Notes: generated by a model from the sequence alone, not told the origin. Shown: positions 1-7,981, counted from the first letter of the stretch. The stretch: DNA of 64,000 bases from Segatella copri (GCF_015074785.1 NZ_CP042464.1:3039001-3103000), one strand, 5' to 3'. Numbers and translations: made by a program.

Positions 1-2
1 TT

Positions 3-1010
3 CCTGTAAATATTCAGGTTGTTCAGAATATCTATAATAAAAAGTTTTTGCAATATAATGGATTGCACAAAGCTATTACTTTAAGTAACTTTTCTTCGAA
101 TACGGAAGATAATCTATTTGTTTTGCACGAAGACCCTCTTACAGATGAGGTCTACATAACTCCATATAAACTTTCTGATAATAAATATTATCTAGGTGCT
201 GCATCTCAAAAAGGTTCTAGTGTCTGGTCTTTATATGCTTTAAGCGGAGAACCGACAAATGGGGGCTATTGGGAAATCTCTAAAGGGCAGACAGAATACT
301 CTTTTGTCTTAAAAAATACACAAGTTCTAGAACAAGGTCCTGGAGGATGGAGCGATATCTATAGTTTGGCCTTGGCTGTGGAGGATAATCAATTAAAATT
401 TCAGAAATATGCAAGTAAAGGCAATCAAGAGTTTATAATTACTCCGAATGATGAATTTGAAGTGAAGAGTTTGAAGGTTGATAATGCTGCTAGTCGTTTT
501 CTAGACAGTCCAGACTTTGTAATAGAAGAAATTTATACAAATAATTCTAGTTTGGCGCAAGAACTCACAACTAATGTTAGTAAGAAAGCGACTAATATTT
601 CCAATTTTTCAAGAAGTACAAGTGTAAATACCAAAGTCTCTCATGATGTCAAGGTTGGTGTCGGAATAGTTAGTGGTTCTGCTCATGTGGAGATTGGAAA
701 GAATAGTACATGGAATTATGGAGAAAGCGAGAGTATAGAAGATAGTAGGAATTATAATTTCCCTATAAAAGTTGCACCTAAAACAAGAATCCGTGTAACT
801 ATTTCTGTAGGGCAAAAAACATGTGAGTTGAAATATACTGCTGTACTTAAAGGGAAAAATACGGGAGTGACTTTAACTGAGCAAGGTATCTGGAATAACG
901 TATCATGTACAAATATACTGGTAGACGTGCAAGAGGAAGATTTGTCTGGCAATGTGTTAAAATCAAAGAAATTTGAAGGAATACCATCTACTAGAGTAAC
1001 ATTTGACTAG
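3..1010 (+). CDS. Aerolysin-like beta-pore-forming protein, 5' truncated
   Basis: The frame is open from the first bases of the window, so the N-terminus (and any signal peptide) lies outside it; the internal TTG at 48 is not needed as a start. The visible N-terminal half (about 150 residues, rich in aromatic and beta-type sequence) resembles a lectin-like receptor-binding module, possibly a beta-trefoil, but I cannot assign it. The C-terminal half has the pattern of the aerolysin/ETX-MTX2 module: long alternating Ser/Thr/Val/Asn strands, an amphipathic stretch around the string VGVGIVSGSAHVEIG that could be the insertion hairpin, then a strand ending in VAPKTRIRVTISV, like the PP-t-x-v strand of the family. 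AT-rich compared with the housekeeping genes, which suggests transfer. A lipoprotein gene follows after 4 bp. The family assignment is by pattern only. Confidence 0.6.
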   Translation, partial: PVNIQVVQNIYNKKFLQYNGLHKAITLSNFSSNTEDNLFVLHEDPLTDEVYITPYKLSDNKYYLGAASQKGSSVWSLYALSGEPTNGGYWEISKGQTEYSFVLKNTQVLEQGPGGWSDIYSLALAVEDNQLKFQKYASKGNQEFIITPNDEFEVKSLKVDNAASRFLDSPDFVIEEIYTNNSSLAQELTTNVSKKATNISNFSRSTSVNTKVSHDVKVGVGIVSGSAHVEIGKNSTWNYGESESIEDSRNYNFPIKVAPKTRIRVTISVGQKTCELKYTAVLKGKNTGVTLTEQGIWNNVSCTNILVDVQEEDLSGNVLKSKKFEGIPSTRVTFD

Positions 1011-1014
1011 AAAT

Positions 1015-1890
1015 ATGAAAAATAGATATAATTGTTGTATAATGAGCATGCTTGCAATGTTTTCTTTGCAAGCATGTTTGATTTCTTGTAAGGATAATGG
1101 GACAGAGGGCAATCTGGATACTACGATGCTTGTTATGTCTTCTGATGGAGGAAAACGGTCTTTTCCAGTGTCAAGTGATGCTCATATCTCTTATATACAA
1201 GATAAGAAAACTCTTGTTTATAAGGAATGTGAAAATAATGATTCTGTTTCGCTTGAAACCGTAGGTTATAATTACTTAAAAGCCTATATTAGTAGACAAC
1301 GTTTATTTGTAGAGATTGGTAAAAATCGTGAGCTGCAAGAGCAACATTTTATAGTTTCTTATAGAGATTTCGATGAAGAGAACAAACTTGATATAACTTT
1401 GGATAAGGCTGATTCCTGTGTGATTGATACTGTGAAATACATGGAAAAACTTAGTGCAAGTCCTTGTTTTGAAAAGCAAGATATTAAGATGCATTCTGAA
1501 GAAGACAAGAGCCAAGTAACAGTGTATCCTTTGTCTGATGCTTATGCTCTGTTAGCTTTCGATAAAGCACATGAGATTGAGAAACTATTGCCTTTGGGAG
1601 TGAATTCAAAAATCAATGTCCCGATGATAAATGGATTTAAGGATGAAAAAAAAATATTTGGTTCGTCTGTTAGAATTCCAATAACAGAAGAGTTTTGGAA
1701 AAGTTGTTCATTTGAGATTTCTTCCTCTGGAGACGCAATCTCGGATAATGTGTCCATCTATGTTGGATATATCGAAGAGAAGATAAATACCGAAGTCGTT
1801 GTCCGGAATTTCACACAAAACACCCATCTGTATGTCAAGGGAATAGCAACATTACGTTATCCTACGGGAACTTGTAAACTAGAGAAATGA
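1015..1890 (+). CDS. Hypothetical lipoprotein paired with the aerolysin-like gene
   Basis: A 291-residue protein. I chose the ATG at 1015 rather than the in-frame TTG at 1003, which overlaps the previous gene. The N-terminus is a lipoprotein signal: basic start, hydrophobic core, lipobox L-I-S-C with Cys25, followed by KDN, polar/charged residues of the kind associated with surface display in Bacteroidetes. The rest is beta-rich with no motif I recognise. It lies 4 bp downstream of the pore-forming-type gene and shares its low GC, so the two are probably co-transcribed. It could be a partner, a membrane anchor or a self-protection protein for the pore former, but nothing in the sequence decides this. 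A hairpin overlaps its stop codon. Confidence 0.75.
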   Translation: MKNRYNCCIMSMLAMFSLQACLISCKDNGTEGNLDTTMLVMSSDGGKRSFPVSSDAHISYIQDKKTLVYKECENNDSVSLETVGYNYLKAYISRQRLFVEIGKNRELQEQHFIVSYRDFDEENKLDITLDKADSCVIDTVKYMEKLSASPCFEKQDIKMHSEEDKSQVTVYPLSDAYALLAFDKAHEIEKLLPLGVNSKINVPMINGFKDEKKIFGSSVRIPITEEFWKSCSFEISSSGDAISDNVSIYVGYIEEKINTEVVVRNFTQNTHLYVKGIATLRYPTGTCKLEK

Positions 1891-1930
1891 GAATTTAGGG
1901 AGTTCTCTTTTCTCTAGTTGTAGCTTCTTT
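1877..1930 (+). terminator. Hairpin terminator overlapping the lipoprotein stop codon
   Basis: AACTAGAGAAA (1877-1887) pairs with TTTCTCTAGTT (1909-1919), with an inner GAGAA/TTCTC stem. A short T-rich stretch follows. The stem contains the end of the reading frame, including the TGA at 1888-1890. Confidence 0.6.
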
Positions 1931-1940
1931 TGGATAGTAA

Positions 1941-2912
1941 TTATCTGGCATTGTGCATGCGATCCCATTTCAGATAGATTCCTGCAAGGATGGTGCCGGA
2001 AATGCTGTGCCAGGCGCAACTGATGGCGCAAGGTAATACGGCGAGAGGCTGGGCTGCGAAGAAGTTGCCAGCAAGTACCGTGGCAAGACCGGCGTTCTGC
2101 ATTCCTACCTCAATACTGATGGTACGCTTCTTGGCTGTATTGAATCCGGCACATTTTCCGGCAAGCCAACCCAGAAGATAACCCAGCGTGTTGTGGCAGA
2201 AAACCACGGCGAAAGTCCAGAGGAAGAGCGATAAGCAGCGAGCAACGAGGTCATCGTGAACCGTAGAAATCACGCCGCCTACGATGATTGCCAGACACGT
2301 AACGCTGATGCCCGGCATCAGACTCTGGATGGTAGGGAAGCAGTCTTTCTTGCCGTAAATATAGTTGAGGGCGCAGCCGATGGCTACAGGAATAATCGTT
2401 ACGATGAGGATGTTGATGAACATTCCCACAGCATCTACATGGATAATCTCGCCTGCTGTAATCTTCATCAGCAGCGGAGTCATCACCGGTGCAAGAATGG
2501 TAGAGGCGCAGGTCATTCCTACGGAGAAAGCTACATCGCCATGACACAGATAACTCATGATGTTGCTCGAAACGCCGCCAGGACAGCAACCTACCAGCAG
2601 GATTCCGAGTGCCAGGGCTGGGTCAAGATGCCACACATGAACCAGGGTATAAGCCACGCCAGGCATGATGATGAACTGGGCACAGGCTCCGATGAAGACA
2701 TCCAGCGGGCGTTGGGCCAGAATCTTGAAGTCGTTGGTGGTCAAGGTCAGACCCATGGTGAGCATGATGATGCCGAGAATGACGGTTTGAGTAGTTCCGC
2801 GCACCCAGTCGAAGGTATGTGGGAAGAAGAATGTGAACACTGCAACACCTATCACGAAGATAGATGTGTAATTGGCCAGCAGCTTGCTGAGCCCTTGAAA
2901 TAACTTAAGCAT
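1941..2912 (-). CDS. Bile acid:sodium symporter (BASS) family transporter
   Basis: A 323-residue polytopic membrane protein with about nine to ten hydrophobic segments and almost no soluble domain. It has the BASS family hallmarks: the G-C-C-P-G-G-x-x-S-N motif (near residues 107-117, the crossover/Na+ site in TM4) and the second conserved motif E-x-G-x-Q-N-A-G-L-A in the C-terminal half (TM9). Members co-transport organic anions (bile acids, pantoate, pyruvate and other keto acids) with Na+ in the inner membrane, and the substrate cannot be read from the sequence. It is transcribed alone, divergent from ruvB, from a TACTTTTG box at 2983-2990. Length is normal for the YocS-like bacterial subgroup. 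Confidence 0.9.
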   Translation of the reverse strand: MLKLFQGLSKLLANYTSIFVIGVAVFTFFFPHTFDWVRGTTQTVILGIIMLTMGLTLTTNDFKILAQRPLDVFIGACAQFIIMPGVAYTLVHVWHLDPALALGILLVGCCPGGVSSNIMSYLCHGDVAFSVGMTCASTILAPVMTPLLMKITAGEIIHVDAVGMFINILIVTIIPVAIGCALNYIYGKKDCFPTIQSLMPGISVTCLAIIVGGVISTVHDDLVARCLSLFLWTFAVVFCHNTLGYLLGWLAGKCAGFNTAKKRTISIEVGMQNAGLATVLAGNFFAAQPLAVLPCAISCAWHSISGTILAGIYLKWDRMHNAR

Positions 2913-2982
2913 AATTCTATTTCTTTTAAAATCCTGATATTTCTCTCTTATTTATTTCTTTCCTCGCTTTCAATATCGAGTG

Positions 2983-2990
2983 CAAAAGTA
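2983..2990 (-). promoter_or_regulatory. -7 box for the BASS transporter
   Basis: Reads TACTTTTG on the minus strand, matching the Bacteroidetes TAnnTTTG consensus, about 70 nt upstream of the start codon. Confidence 0.6.
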
Positions 2991-3149
2991 CGTCTTTTCT
3001 TTCGGATAAGCAAATTATTCTACAAGAAAATGATAAATTATAACATTTTTATAGGGTAGCGCTTGCAAATCTGCACGAATCTTTTGGGATTGTGCAAAAT
3101 CATGGGCAAAATAATTCGGCTTTTCTTCTTTAATTCCGCAACAAATGTG

Positions 3150-3157
3150 TAACTTTG
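3150..3157 (+). promoter_or_regulatory. -7 box for ruvB-coaD-ybeY
   Basis: TAACTTTG, matching the Bacteroidetes TAnnTTTG consensus, 28 nt before the ruvB ATG. It probably drives the ruvB-coaD-ybeY operon. Confidence 0.65.
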
Positions 3158-3185
3158 CACCCATATTATCGATAATAGTCATAGA

Positions 3186-4220
3186 ATGAACGAAGATTTT
3201 GATATAAGACAAGAAATGGTTTCGCCTGCCGAAAAGGAATTCGAGAAGGCGCTGCGCCCGCTGAAGTTTTCTGATTTCAGCGGACAGAATGGCGTGGTAG
3301 AAAATCTCGAGGTCTTTGTTGAGGCTGCCAAATATCGAGGCGAACCGCTCGACCATACGCTCCTCCACGGTCCGCCGGGATTGGGTAAGACCACGCTGAG
3401 CAACATCATCGCCAACGAACTGGGCGTAGGATTCAAGATTACATCGGGTCCTGTGCTTGATAAGCCGGGTGATCTGGCGGGAATCCTTACCTCGCTGGAA
3501 CCCAACGATGTGCTCTTCATCGATGAAATCCACCGTCTTTCGCCTGTGGTAGAGGAGTATCTCTATTCGGCGATGGAGGATTACCGCATCGACATCATGA
3601 TAGACAAGGGTCCTTCGGCTCGAAGCATCCAGATAGACTTGAATCCGTTTACCCTCGTGGGAGCGACAACGAGAAGCGGTCTGCTTACAGCTCCTCTGCG
3701 CGCCCGTTTCGGAATCAATCTGCATCTCGAATATTACGACCCGGCTACGCTTCAGAAGATTATCAAGCGAAGTGCGATGCTCCTGAAGGTGCCGATAGAG
3801 GATGAGGCGGCAGTGGAAATCTCCCGTCGTTCGCGCGGAACCCCTCGTATCGCCAACTCTCTGCTCAGAAGAGTGCGTGATTTCGCCCAGGTAAAGGGCA
3901 ACGGAACCATCACTTACGATATTGCCCAGATGGCGCTCAAGGCGCTCAACATCGACCAGTATGGCTTGGATGAAATTGATAATAAGATTCTCACCACCAT
4001 CATCGACAAGTTCCGTGGTGGCCCGGTAGGCGTAAGCACCATTGCCACGGCAATAGGCGAGGATGGCGGCACCGTAGAGGAGGTTTACGAGCCGTTCCTC
4101 ATCATGGAGGGTTTCATCAAGCGCACGCCGCGAGGAAGAATGGCAACGCCGCTTGCCTACGAGCATCTCGGCAGAAATCCGTATACAAGCAATATTATGC
4201 AGGGCGACCTGTTTGAGTGA
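3186..4220 (+). CDS. ruvB: Holliday junction DNA helicase RuvB
   Basis: A 344-residue AAA+ motor that, as a hexamer with RuvA, drives branch migration of Holliday junctions before RuvC cleavage. Visible motifs in order: Walker A GPPGLGKT (residues 62-69), Walker B LFIDEIH (Asp113-Glu114), sensor 1 GATTRSG, the arginine-finger region APLRARFG, sensor 2 [12 protein letters not shown], and the C-terminal winged helix ending in [16 protein letters not shown]. Length matches the family. Starts with ATG 28 nt after a -7 box. The TGA stop is the first part of a GAGTGA/AGAACGA heptamer array that fills the whole gap to coaD, so stop codon and repeat overlap. Confidence 0.98.
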   Translation: MNEDFDIRQEMVSPAEKEFEKALRPLKFSDFSGQNGVVENLEVFVEAAKYRGEPLDHTLLHGPPGLGKTTLSNIIANELGVGFKITSGPVLDKPGDLAGILTSLEPNDVLFIDEIHRLSPVVEEYLYSAMEDYRIDIMIDKGPSARSIQIDLNPFTLVGATTRSGLLTAPLRARFGINLHLEYYDPATLQKIIKRSAMLLKVPIEDEAAVEISRRSRGTPRIANSLLRRVRDFAQVKGNGTITYDIAQMALKALNIDQYGLDEIDNKILTTIIDKFRGGPVGVSTIATAIGEDGGTVEEVYEPFLIMEGFIKRTPRGRMATPLAYEHLGRNPYTSNIMQGDLFE

Positions 4221-4241
4221 AGAACGAAGAGTGAAGAAAAA
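4215..4241 (+). repeat. Heptamer array filling the ruvB-coaD gap
   Basis: Units GAGTGA, AGAACGA, AGAGTGA, AGAAAAA. The ruvB TGA stop is inside the first unit and the coaD ATG follows immediately. Same family as the arrays at 7777-7825, 7947-7981 and 30555-30585. Confidence 0.8.
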
Positions 4242-4243
4242 AC

Positions 4244-4729
4244 ATGAAGATAGGAATATTTACGGGTACATTCGACCCATTTACGATAGGACATCAGAAC
4301 ATTGCCGAGCGTGCCTTGCCCATGTTTGACAAGCTCGTGATTGCAGTGGCGGTGAGCAAGCTGAAGCACGCCAGCGAGGAAATCTCGAAGCGTGTGGAGG
4401 ATATCAGAAAGGTTTTCCCGAAGGAATGTGCAGAGCTGGTAGATGAGGCCGATGCTTCCAAGGGCTACCGTCTGGAGGTGGTTTCTTACGATGATCTCAC
4501 CATCGATTTGGCGCATCGCATGGGAGCCAGGTTTCTGGTTCGTGGCGTCCGTTCTGCCAAGGATTTCGAGTACGAGCGAGAGCAGGCTGACATCAATAAG
4601 CAGTTGGGCGGCGTAGAAACCATCCTGCTGTTTTCTGACCCAAGATACAGCAGCATCAGCTCAACGCTGGTCAGGGAGCTGAGGTTCTTCGGAAGAGAAG
4701 TAGATGAATTTTTACCAAAAATAAAATAA
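4244..4729 (+). CDS. coaD: Phosphopantetheine adenylyltransferase CoaD
   Basis: A 161-residue nucleotidyltransferase that adds AMP to 4'-phosphopantetheine, the penultimate step of coenzyme A synthesis. It shows the GTFDPFTIGH segment with the T-x-G-H ATP motif (Thr14-His17), the substrate-binding VRGVRSAKDFEYE block and the C-terminal ISSTLVREL motif. Length is typical. Second gene of ruvB-coaD-ybeY; the 23-nt spacer to ruvB is made entirely of heptamer repeat, so the translation-initiation region (GTGAAGAAAAAAC before ATG) is repeat-derived. The two-residue insertion around residues 60-66 is ordinary family variation. Confidence 0.96.
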   Translation: MKIGIFTGTFDPFTIGHQNIAERALPMFDKLVIAVAVSKLKHASEEISKRVEDIRKVFPKECAELVDEADASKGYRLEVVSYDDLTIDLAHRMGARFLVRGVRSAKDFEYEREQADINKQLGGVETILLFSDPRYSSISSTLVRELRFFGREVDEFLPKIK

Positions 4730-4747
4730 AATAGGAGGAAGAAGCGT

Positions 4748-5182
4748 ATGATAACATACAATGTAGACGGCGTGAAAATGCCAAAGATTAAGAAGCGTGA
4801 TACGAGTGCTTGGATTCGCAAGGTCGCTGCCTCTCATGGCCGCAAGGTGGGTGAGATTGGCTATATGTTTGTAGATGACGAGAAGATTCTCGAAGTGAAC
4901 AACGAGTATCTGGGTCATGATTACTATACCGATGTCATCACCTTCGATTACGATGAGGATGATGTGATTAACGGCGACATCGTGATTTCGCTCGATACGG
5001 TCCGCACCAATGCCGAGCAGTTTGGCAAGACCTACGATGATGAGCTTCACCGCGTCATCATCCATGGCATCCTGCACCTCTGCGGAATCAACGACAAGGG
5101 TCCGGGAGAGCGAGAAATCATGGAGGAGAACGAGAATAAGGCATTAGCCCTACTCGAAGGTGCTTCGATATTGAAGAAGTAA
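4748..5182 (+). CDS. ybeY: Endoribonuclease YbeY (rRNA maturation)
   Basis: A 144-residue metal-dependent RNase that processes the 16S rRNA 3' end and takes part in ribosome quality control. The family motif reads HGILHLCGIND (His106, His110); the third metal-ligand position, His in E. coli, is Asp116 here. From memory, this change is common in Bacteroidetes YbeY, so it is a lineage trait rather than a defect. A strong AGGAGG sits 9 nt before the ATG (4733-4738), unusual for this group where Shine-Dalgarno sites are rare. Last gene of the ruvB operon; a GTTAAC repeat and an IS110-disrupted palindromic element follow. Confidence 0.95.
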   Translation: MITYNVDGVKMPKIKKRDTSAWIRKVAASHGRKVGEIGYMFVDDEKILEVNNEYLGHDYYTDVITFDYDEDDVINGDIVISLDTVRTNAEQFGKTYDDELHRVIIHGILHLCGINDKGPGEREIMEENENKALALLEGASILKK

Positions 5183-5249
5183 AGCCCTTCTCTATAATTT
5201 GAGGAAGCTAGGTTTCTTCGATTTCCCGGTAGAAGTATAGAAAAACAGC

Positions 5250-5300
5250 TGTTAACTGTTAACCTGTTAACTCTTGGCAGTTAAGATGAACAGTTAATTC
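5250..5300. repeat. GTTAAC array 3' of ybeY
   Basis: AACAGCTGTTAACTGTTAAC followed by CTGTTAAC, then related imperfect units (GGCAGTTAAGA, GAACAGTTAATT). Three HpaI-like GTTAAC palindromes at 7-8-nt steps. The same sequence recurs 3' of many genes in the window. Confidence 0.75.
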
Positions 5301-5315
5301 TTGAATGTGGTTCAT

Positions 5316-5394
5316 GAAGCGGGCTGAAAGCCCAGCAAGCTCTTAGCCCAGGGCAACACCCTGGGTATAAGGAAGATATAAAGGATTCGCCCTG
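5316..5394. repeat. Palindromic GC-rich intergenic element, left half (split by IS110)
   Basis: Contains GGGCTGAAAGCCC, then AGCCCAGGGC-AAC-ACCCTGGGT (5345-5366), and ends in GCCCTG at 5389-5394, where IS110 interrupts it. The matching AAGGGC lies at 6741-6746 on the other side of the insertion. A second copy of this element flanks the other IS110 at 27672 and 29023-29095. Confidence 0.75.
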
Positions 5395-5435
5395 TTTTAC
5401 TCTAATTGAGCAAGCTTTGAGCGTATTTTTTAACG

Positions 5436-6443
5436 TTAATTATATTTAACGACCCTTGGGTCTTGCCTAATGAAGTTTGCGTCATAGTATTCACCTTTTT
5501 CCACGAGGGTGAATATGATCCTTAGCAACTTGTTTGCTATGGCATTTAGTACATAATGACGCGGCTTTTTATCTATTAAAGTACGTCTCTCGTAATACAG
5601 TTTAATCTCCTTGTTGTGCAATCTGGCGCTTTCTGCGCAGATGTACAACAAGGTCTTTGACCGTCTATTACCAATCTTGGATATATGTGCTCCCTTGTCC
5701 ATTTTCCCCGATGATTTTTCGTATGGCGCAGTTCCTGCATAAGCAGCATATTGGCGCGCTGTAGTTATTTTTGTGAAATTCTCTGTTTTTACCAATAGTT
5801 CTACTGCGGTAATCAGCCCAACTCCATCGACACTTTTAACAAGCTCATAGTTGTGGCGAATGCTCTCATGTCCATTTATGACTTTCAACATTTCTTTTTC
5901 CGTCTCTGCAATTTCCGTGTCCAACATCTCTTTGATGCGGTCCATGCTTCGCTTGACGGTAAGACTTCTGATAGGACGACAATCCTCGCTCTTGTCGGCT
6001 GTTATTAGCTGCTTACGCTGTTCTACAAGCATTTCCCGGTGGCGTGCCAATTGACGAAGCTCATATAGAGCCTCTTCTGGAAACGTCTTGTATTTCAGCT
6101 TATCAGGATATCTCTCTCCAAAATCTCTGAGCAGTGCACAATCCAGGACATCCGTCTTGGCACGGTCAGGGGTAGCTCTGTATCTATGGATGACATATCC
6201 ACCCACAAAGGCAATCTTCACATTGCTATCCATGCAGCACTTCAAGAGAGTATCACCATAAACTCCGGTATGCTCAGCAACCAATACAGCATCGCTTGGA
6301 AGGGTTTCTAAAAACCTTCCGATACTCTTAAAATTGTTCTTTACAACCTTATGTGAAGGGTGGTTTGATACTTTTTTTGATGTCAAGTCGAAAAAACTTA
6401 CGTCAAATTTCTCTTTTGCCAAATCTATTCCGTATATTTGCAT
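5436..6443 (-). CDS. IS110-family DEDD transposase/recombinase, copy 1
   Basis: A 335-residue bridge-RNA-type recombinase that acts on DNA without a DDE domain. The N-terminal RuvC-like DEDD domain has Asp7 in YGIDLAK, Glu57 in AEHTG, and Asp98 and Asp101 in AKTDVLD. A coiled-coil linker (about 130-190) follows, then the C-terminal Transposase_20 domain with VDGVGLITA and the catalytic-serine region YEKSSGKMDKG (Ser244/Ser245) followed by HISKIGNRR. Length is full and the frame intact, so the element is probably active. The protein appears identical to that at 27719-28726, which implies recent transposition. Confidence 0.95.
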   Translation of the reverse strand: MQIYGIDLAKEKFDVSFFDLTSKKVSNHPSHKVVKNNFKSIGRFLETLPSDAVLVAEHTGVYGDTLLKCCMDSNVKIAFVGGYVIHRYRATPDRAKTDVLDCALLRDFGERYPDKLKYKTFPEEALYELRQLARHREMLVEQRKQLITADKSEDCRPIRSLTVKRSMDRIKEMLDTEIAETEKEMLKVINGHESIRHNYELVKSVDGVGLITAVELLVKTENFTKITTARQYAAYAGTAPYEKSSGKMDKGAHISKIGNRRSKTLLYICAESARLHNKEIKLYYERRTLIDKKPRHYVLNAIANKLLRIIFTLVEKGEYYDANFIRQDPRVVKYN

Positions 6444-6739
6444 ATTGAATAAAGTTTTTAATAAGAAGGGTGCTCCGTTCTGAGCGGCTACAACTATACT
6501 ACGAGTCCTGTCTTGTTCTACACAAGCAGGCTAATTTACTCTCAAGCTTCTGCTCAGAAAATATCCAGTTCCCCAAACAGGGCTAAGCCTTTACTATGCT
6601 AGAAAGGGCACAGGGTTAACGCTGGATATGGAGTATTCTTCTTTTTTTATTGTACTTATCTAATTTTCTGCAAAGTTAACAAAAGTTTGCAGATATAAAG
6701 ATTTTTACCTCTTTATTTTTCCAAGTGCAAATATAATAG
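6444..6739 (-). ncRNA. Candidate bridge-RNA region of IS110 copy 1
   Basis: Non-coding end of the element upstream of the transposase, identical in both copies. In IS110-group elements such as IS621 the region upstream of the recombinase encodes a bridge RNA pairing with donor and target DNA. By position this stretch should hold it. I have not folded it or located the guide loops. Confidence 0.45.
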
Positions 6740-6792
6740 TAAGGGCAAAAGCTTTCATATACGAGGCTTTTGCTCCTACAGGGCGTTTTGCT

Positions 6793-7779
6793 TTATTCTA
6801 TTGCCTTGATTCTCTTCCTACATTCTTTCAGAATTCCAGTTAGTTCCTCCACGGTCGTGGCTCTCAGCATGGCGATTCTCGTCTGGCGAAAATCGGGAAT
6901 GCCCTTGAAGATAGGGGAGGCGGCTAGGTGGCGACGGGTGTGGAGAATGCCTCTGTACTCATCGATGCGCTCCACGTTGATGCGGAGCTGCTCCTCCAGG
7001 AGGTCGATTTTTTCATCTACGGTGAGTGGGGCTGCACCCGTATTGTCTAAGTAATCGCGTATTTCCTTGAAAATCCATGGCCTGCCGAAGGTGGCTCTAC
7101 CAATCATCACCGCATCTACGCCGTATCTTTCGAAGGCAAGCTTGGCTTCTTCCGGGGTCGTAATATCGCCGTTGCCAATAATCGGAATATGGATGCGGGG
7201 ATTGTTCTTCACCTCTCCGATGAGGCTCCAGTCGGCTTCTCCGGTGTACATCTGGCTACGGGTTCTGCCGTGGATGGTGAGCGCCTGGATTCCGCAATCC
7301 TGTAGCTGCTCGGCAAGGTCGGTGATGATGAGGTTCTCGCAATCCCATCCCAGTCGGGTTTTCACGGTTACGGGCACGTTTACCGCCTTCACCACCTCTC
7401 TTGTAATATCCAGCATCAGTGGGATATTTCGGAGCATTCCGGCTCCTGCACCCTTTCCTGCAACCTTCTTCACCGGACAGCCGAAGTTAATATCAATCAC
7501 ATCCGGCTTCGCCTGTTCTACGATTTTTGCAGCTTCCACCATATCCTCGGTGGTGCGACCATAAATCTGAATGCCCACAGGGCGCTCCTCATCGCTTATC
7601 GTAAGCTTGCTGACAGTACTCTTGATGCTTCTCACCAAGGCTTCCGCCGATACGAACTCTGTATAAACCATGGCAGCTCCGAATCGCTTGCAGAGCATGC
7701 GAAAGCCAATATCCGTTACGTCTTCCATCGGAGCGAGGAAGAGGGGCTGAGGCCCAAATTCTATATTACCTATTTTCAT
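6793..7779 (-). CDS. dusB: tRNA-dihydrouridine synthase (DusB type)
   Basis: A 328-residue flavoenzyme reducing specific uridines in the tRNA D-loop with FMN and NADPH. A TIM barrel carries the N-terminal LAPMEDVTD motif, the active-site Cys101 in INFGCPVKKV, the KTRLGWD and TIHGRTRSQ strands and the phosphate-binding GNGDI and GRATFGRPWIF segments. A C-terminal helical domain follows. Length fits the DusB/NifR3 group. IS110 copy 1 lies just downstream of its stop. The start codon ATG (7777-7779, minus) lies inside the first CATGAGT unit of a heptamer array, so its leader is repeat sequence. dprA is upstream on the same strand. Confidence 0.95.
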   Translation of the reverse strand: MKIGNIEFGPQPLFLAPMEDVTDIGFRMLCKRFGAAMVYTEFVSAEALVRSIKSTVSKLTISDEERPVGIQIYGRTTEDMVEAAKIVEQAKPDVIDINFGCPVKKVAGKGAGAGMLRNIPLMLDITREVVKAVNVPVTVKTRLGWDCENLIITDLAEQLQDCGIQALTIHGRTRSQMYTGEADWSLIGEVKNNPRIHIPIIGNGDITTPEEAKLAFERYGVDAVMIGRATFGRPWIFKEIRDYLDNTGAAPLTVDEKIDLLEEQLRINVERIDEYRGILHTRRHLAASPIFKGIPDFRQTRIAMLRATTVEELTGILKECRKRIKAIE

Positions 7780-7825
7780 GAGTCATGAGTTAAGTGAAGA
7801 GTGAAGAACGAAGAGTGAAGAATCC
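7777..7825. repeat. Heptamer array abutting the dusB start codon
   Basis: Seven 7-nt units: CATGAGT, CATGAGT, TAAGTGA, AGAGTGA, AGAACGA, AGAGTGA, AGAATCC. The dusB start codon is in the first unit. It is the inverted partner of 7947-7981; together they bracket about 120 bp. Confidence 0.85.
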
Positions 7826-7883
7826 AATAGCTTTGTGGATATATTGTACTCTGTGTTCTTTATTGTTATCATTTTTGCGGCTG

Positions 7884-7891
7884 CAAAATTA
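7884..7891 (-). promoter_or_regulatory. -7 box for dusB within the heptamer-bracketed spacer
   Basis: TAATTTTG on the minus strand, about 105 nt upstream of dusB, in the loop between the two inverted heptamer arrays. Confidence 0.5.
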
Positions 7892-7946
7892 CATCAATTT
7901 TTTGAAATAAAAGAAGAAAGAGTGGAATAAGCGCAATTTCACACTT

Positions 7947-7981
7947 GAATTCTTCACTTTTCACTCTTCACTCTTCACTTC
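7947..7981. repeat. Heptamer array abutting the dprA stop codon
   Basis: On the minus strand it reads GAAGTGA, AGAGTGA, AGAGTGA, AAAGTGA, AGAATTC. The TGA stop of dprA (7975-7977) is inside the first unit. Inverted relative to 7777-7825. Confidence 0.85.

Larger units (their letters stand above)
5395..6739 (-). mobile_element. IS110-family insertion sequence, copy 1
   Basis: About 1345 bp, seemingly identical base for base to 27678-29022; the boundaries are where the two copies stop matching. It has no terminal inverted repeats and no target duplication, as expected for IS110. It carries one DEDD transposase and about 300 bp of non-coding DNA upstream of it. It splits a GCCCTG|(W)AAGGGC palindrome. 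Confidence 0.9.

Noticed and set aside
3015..4166. A 383-codon open frame antisense to ruvB
   Set aside because: It lies almost entirely opposite a clear ruvB gene and its translation has no domain-like pattern; it is a shadow of codon bias.
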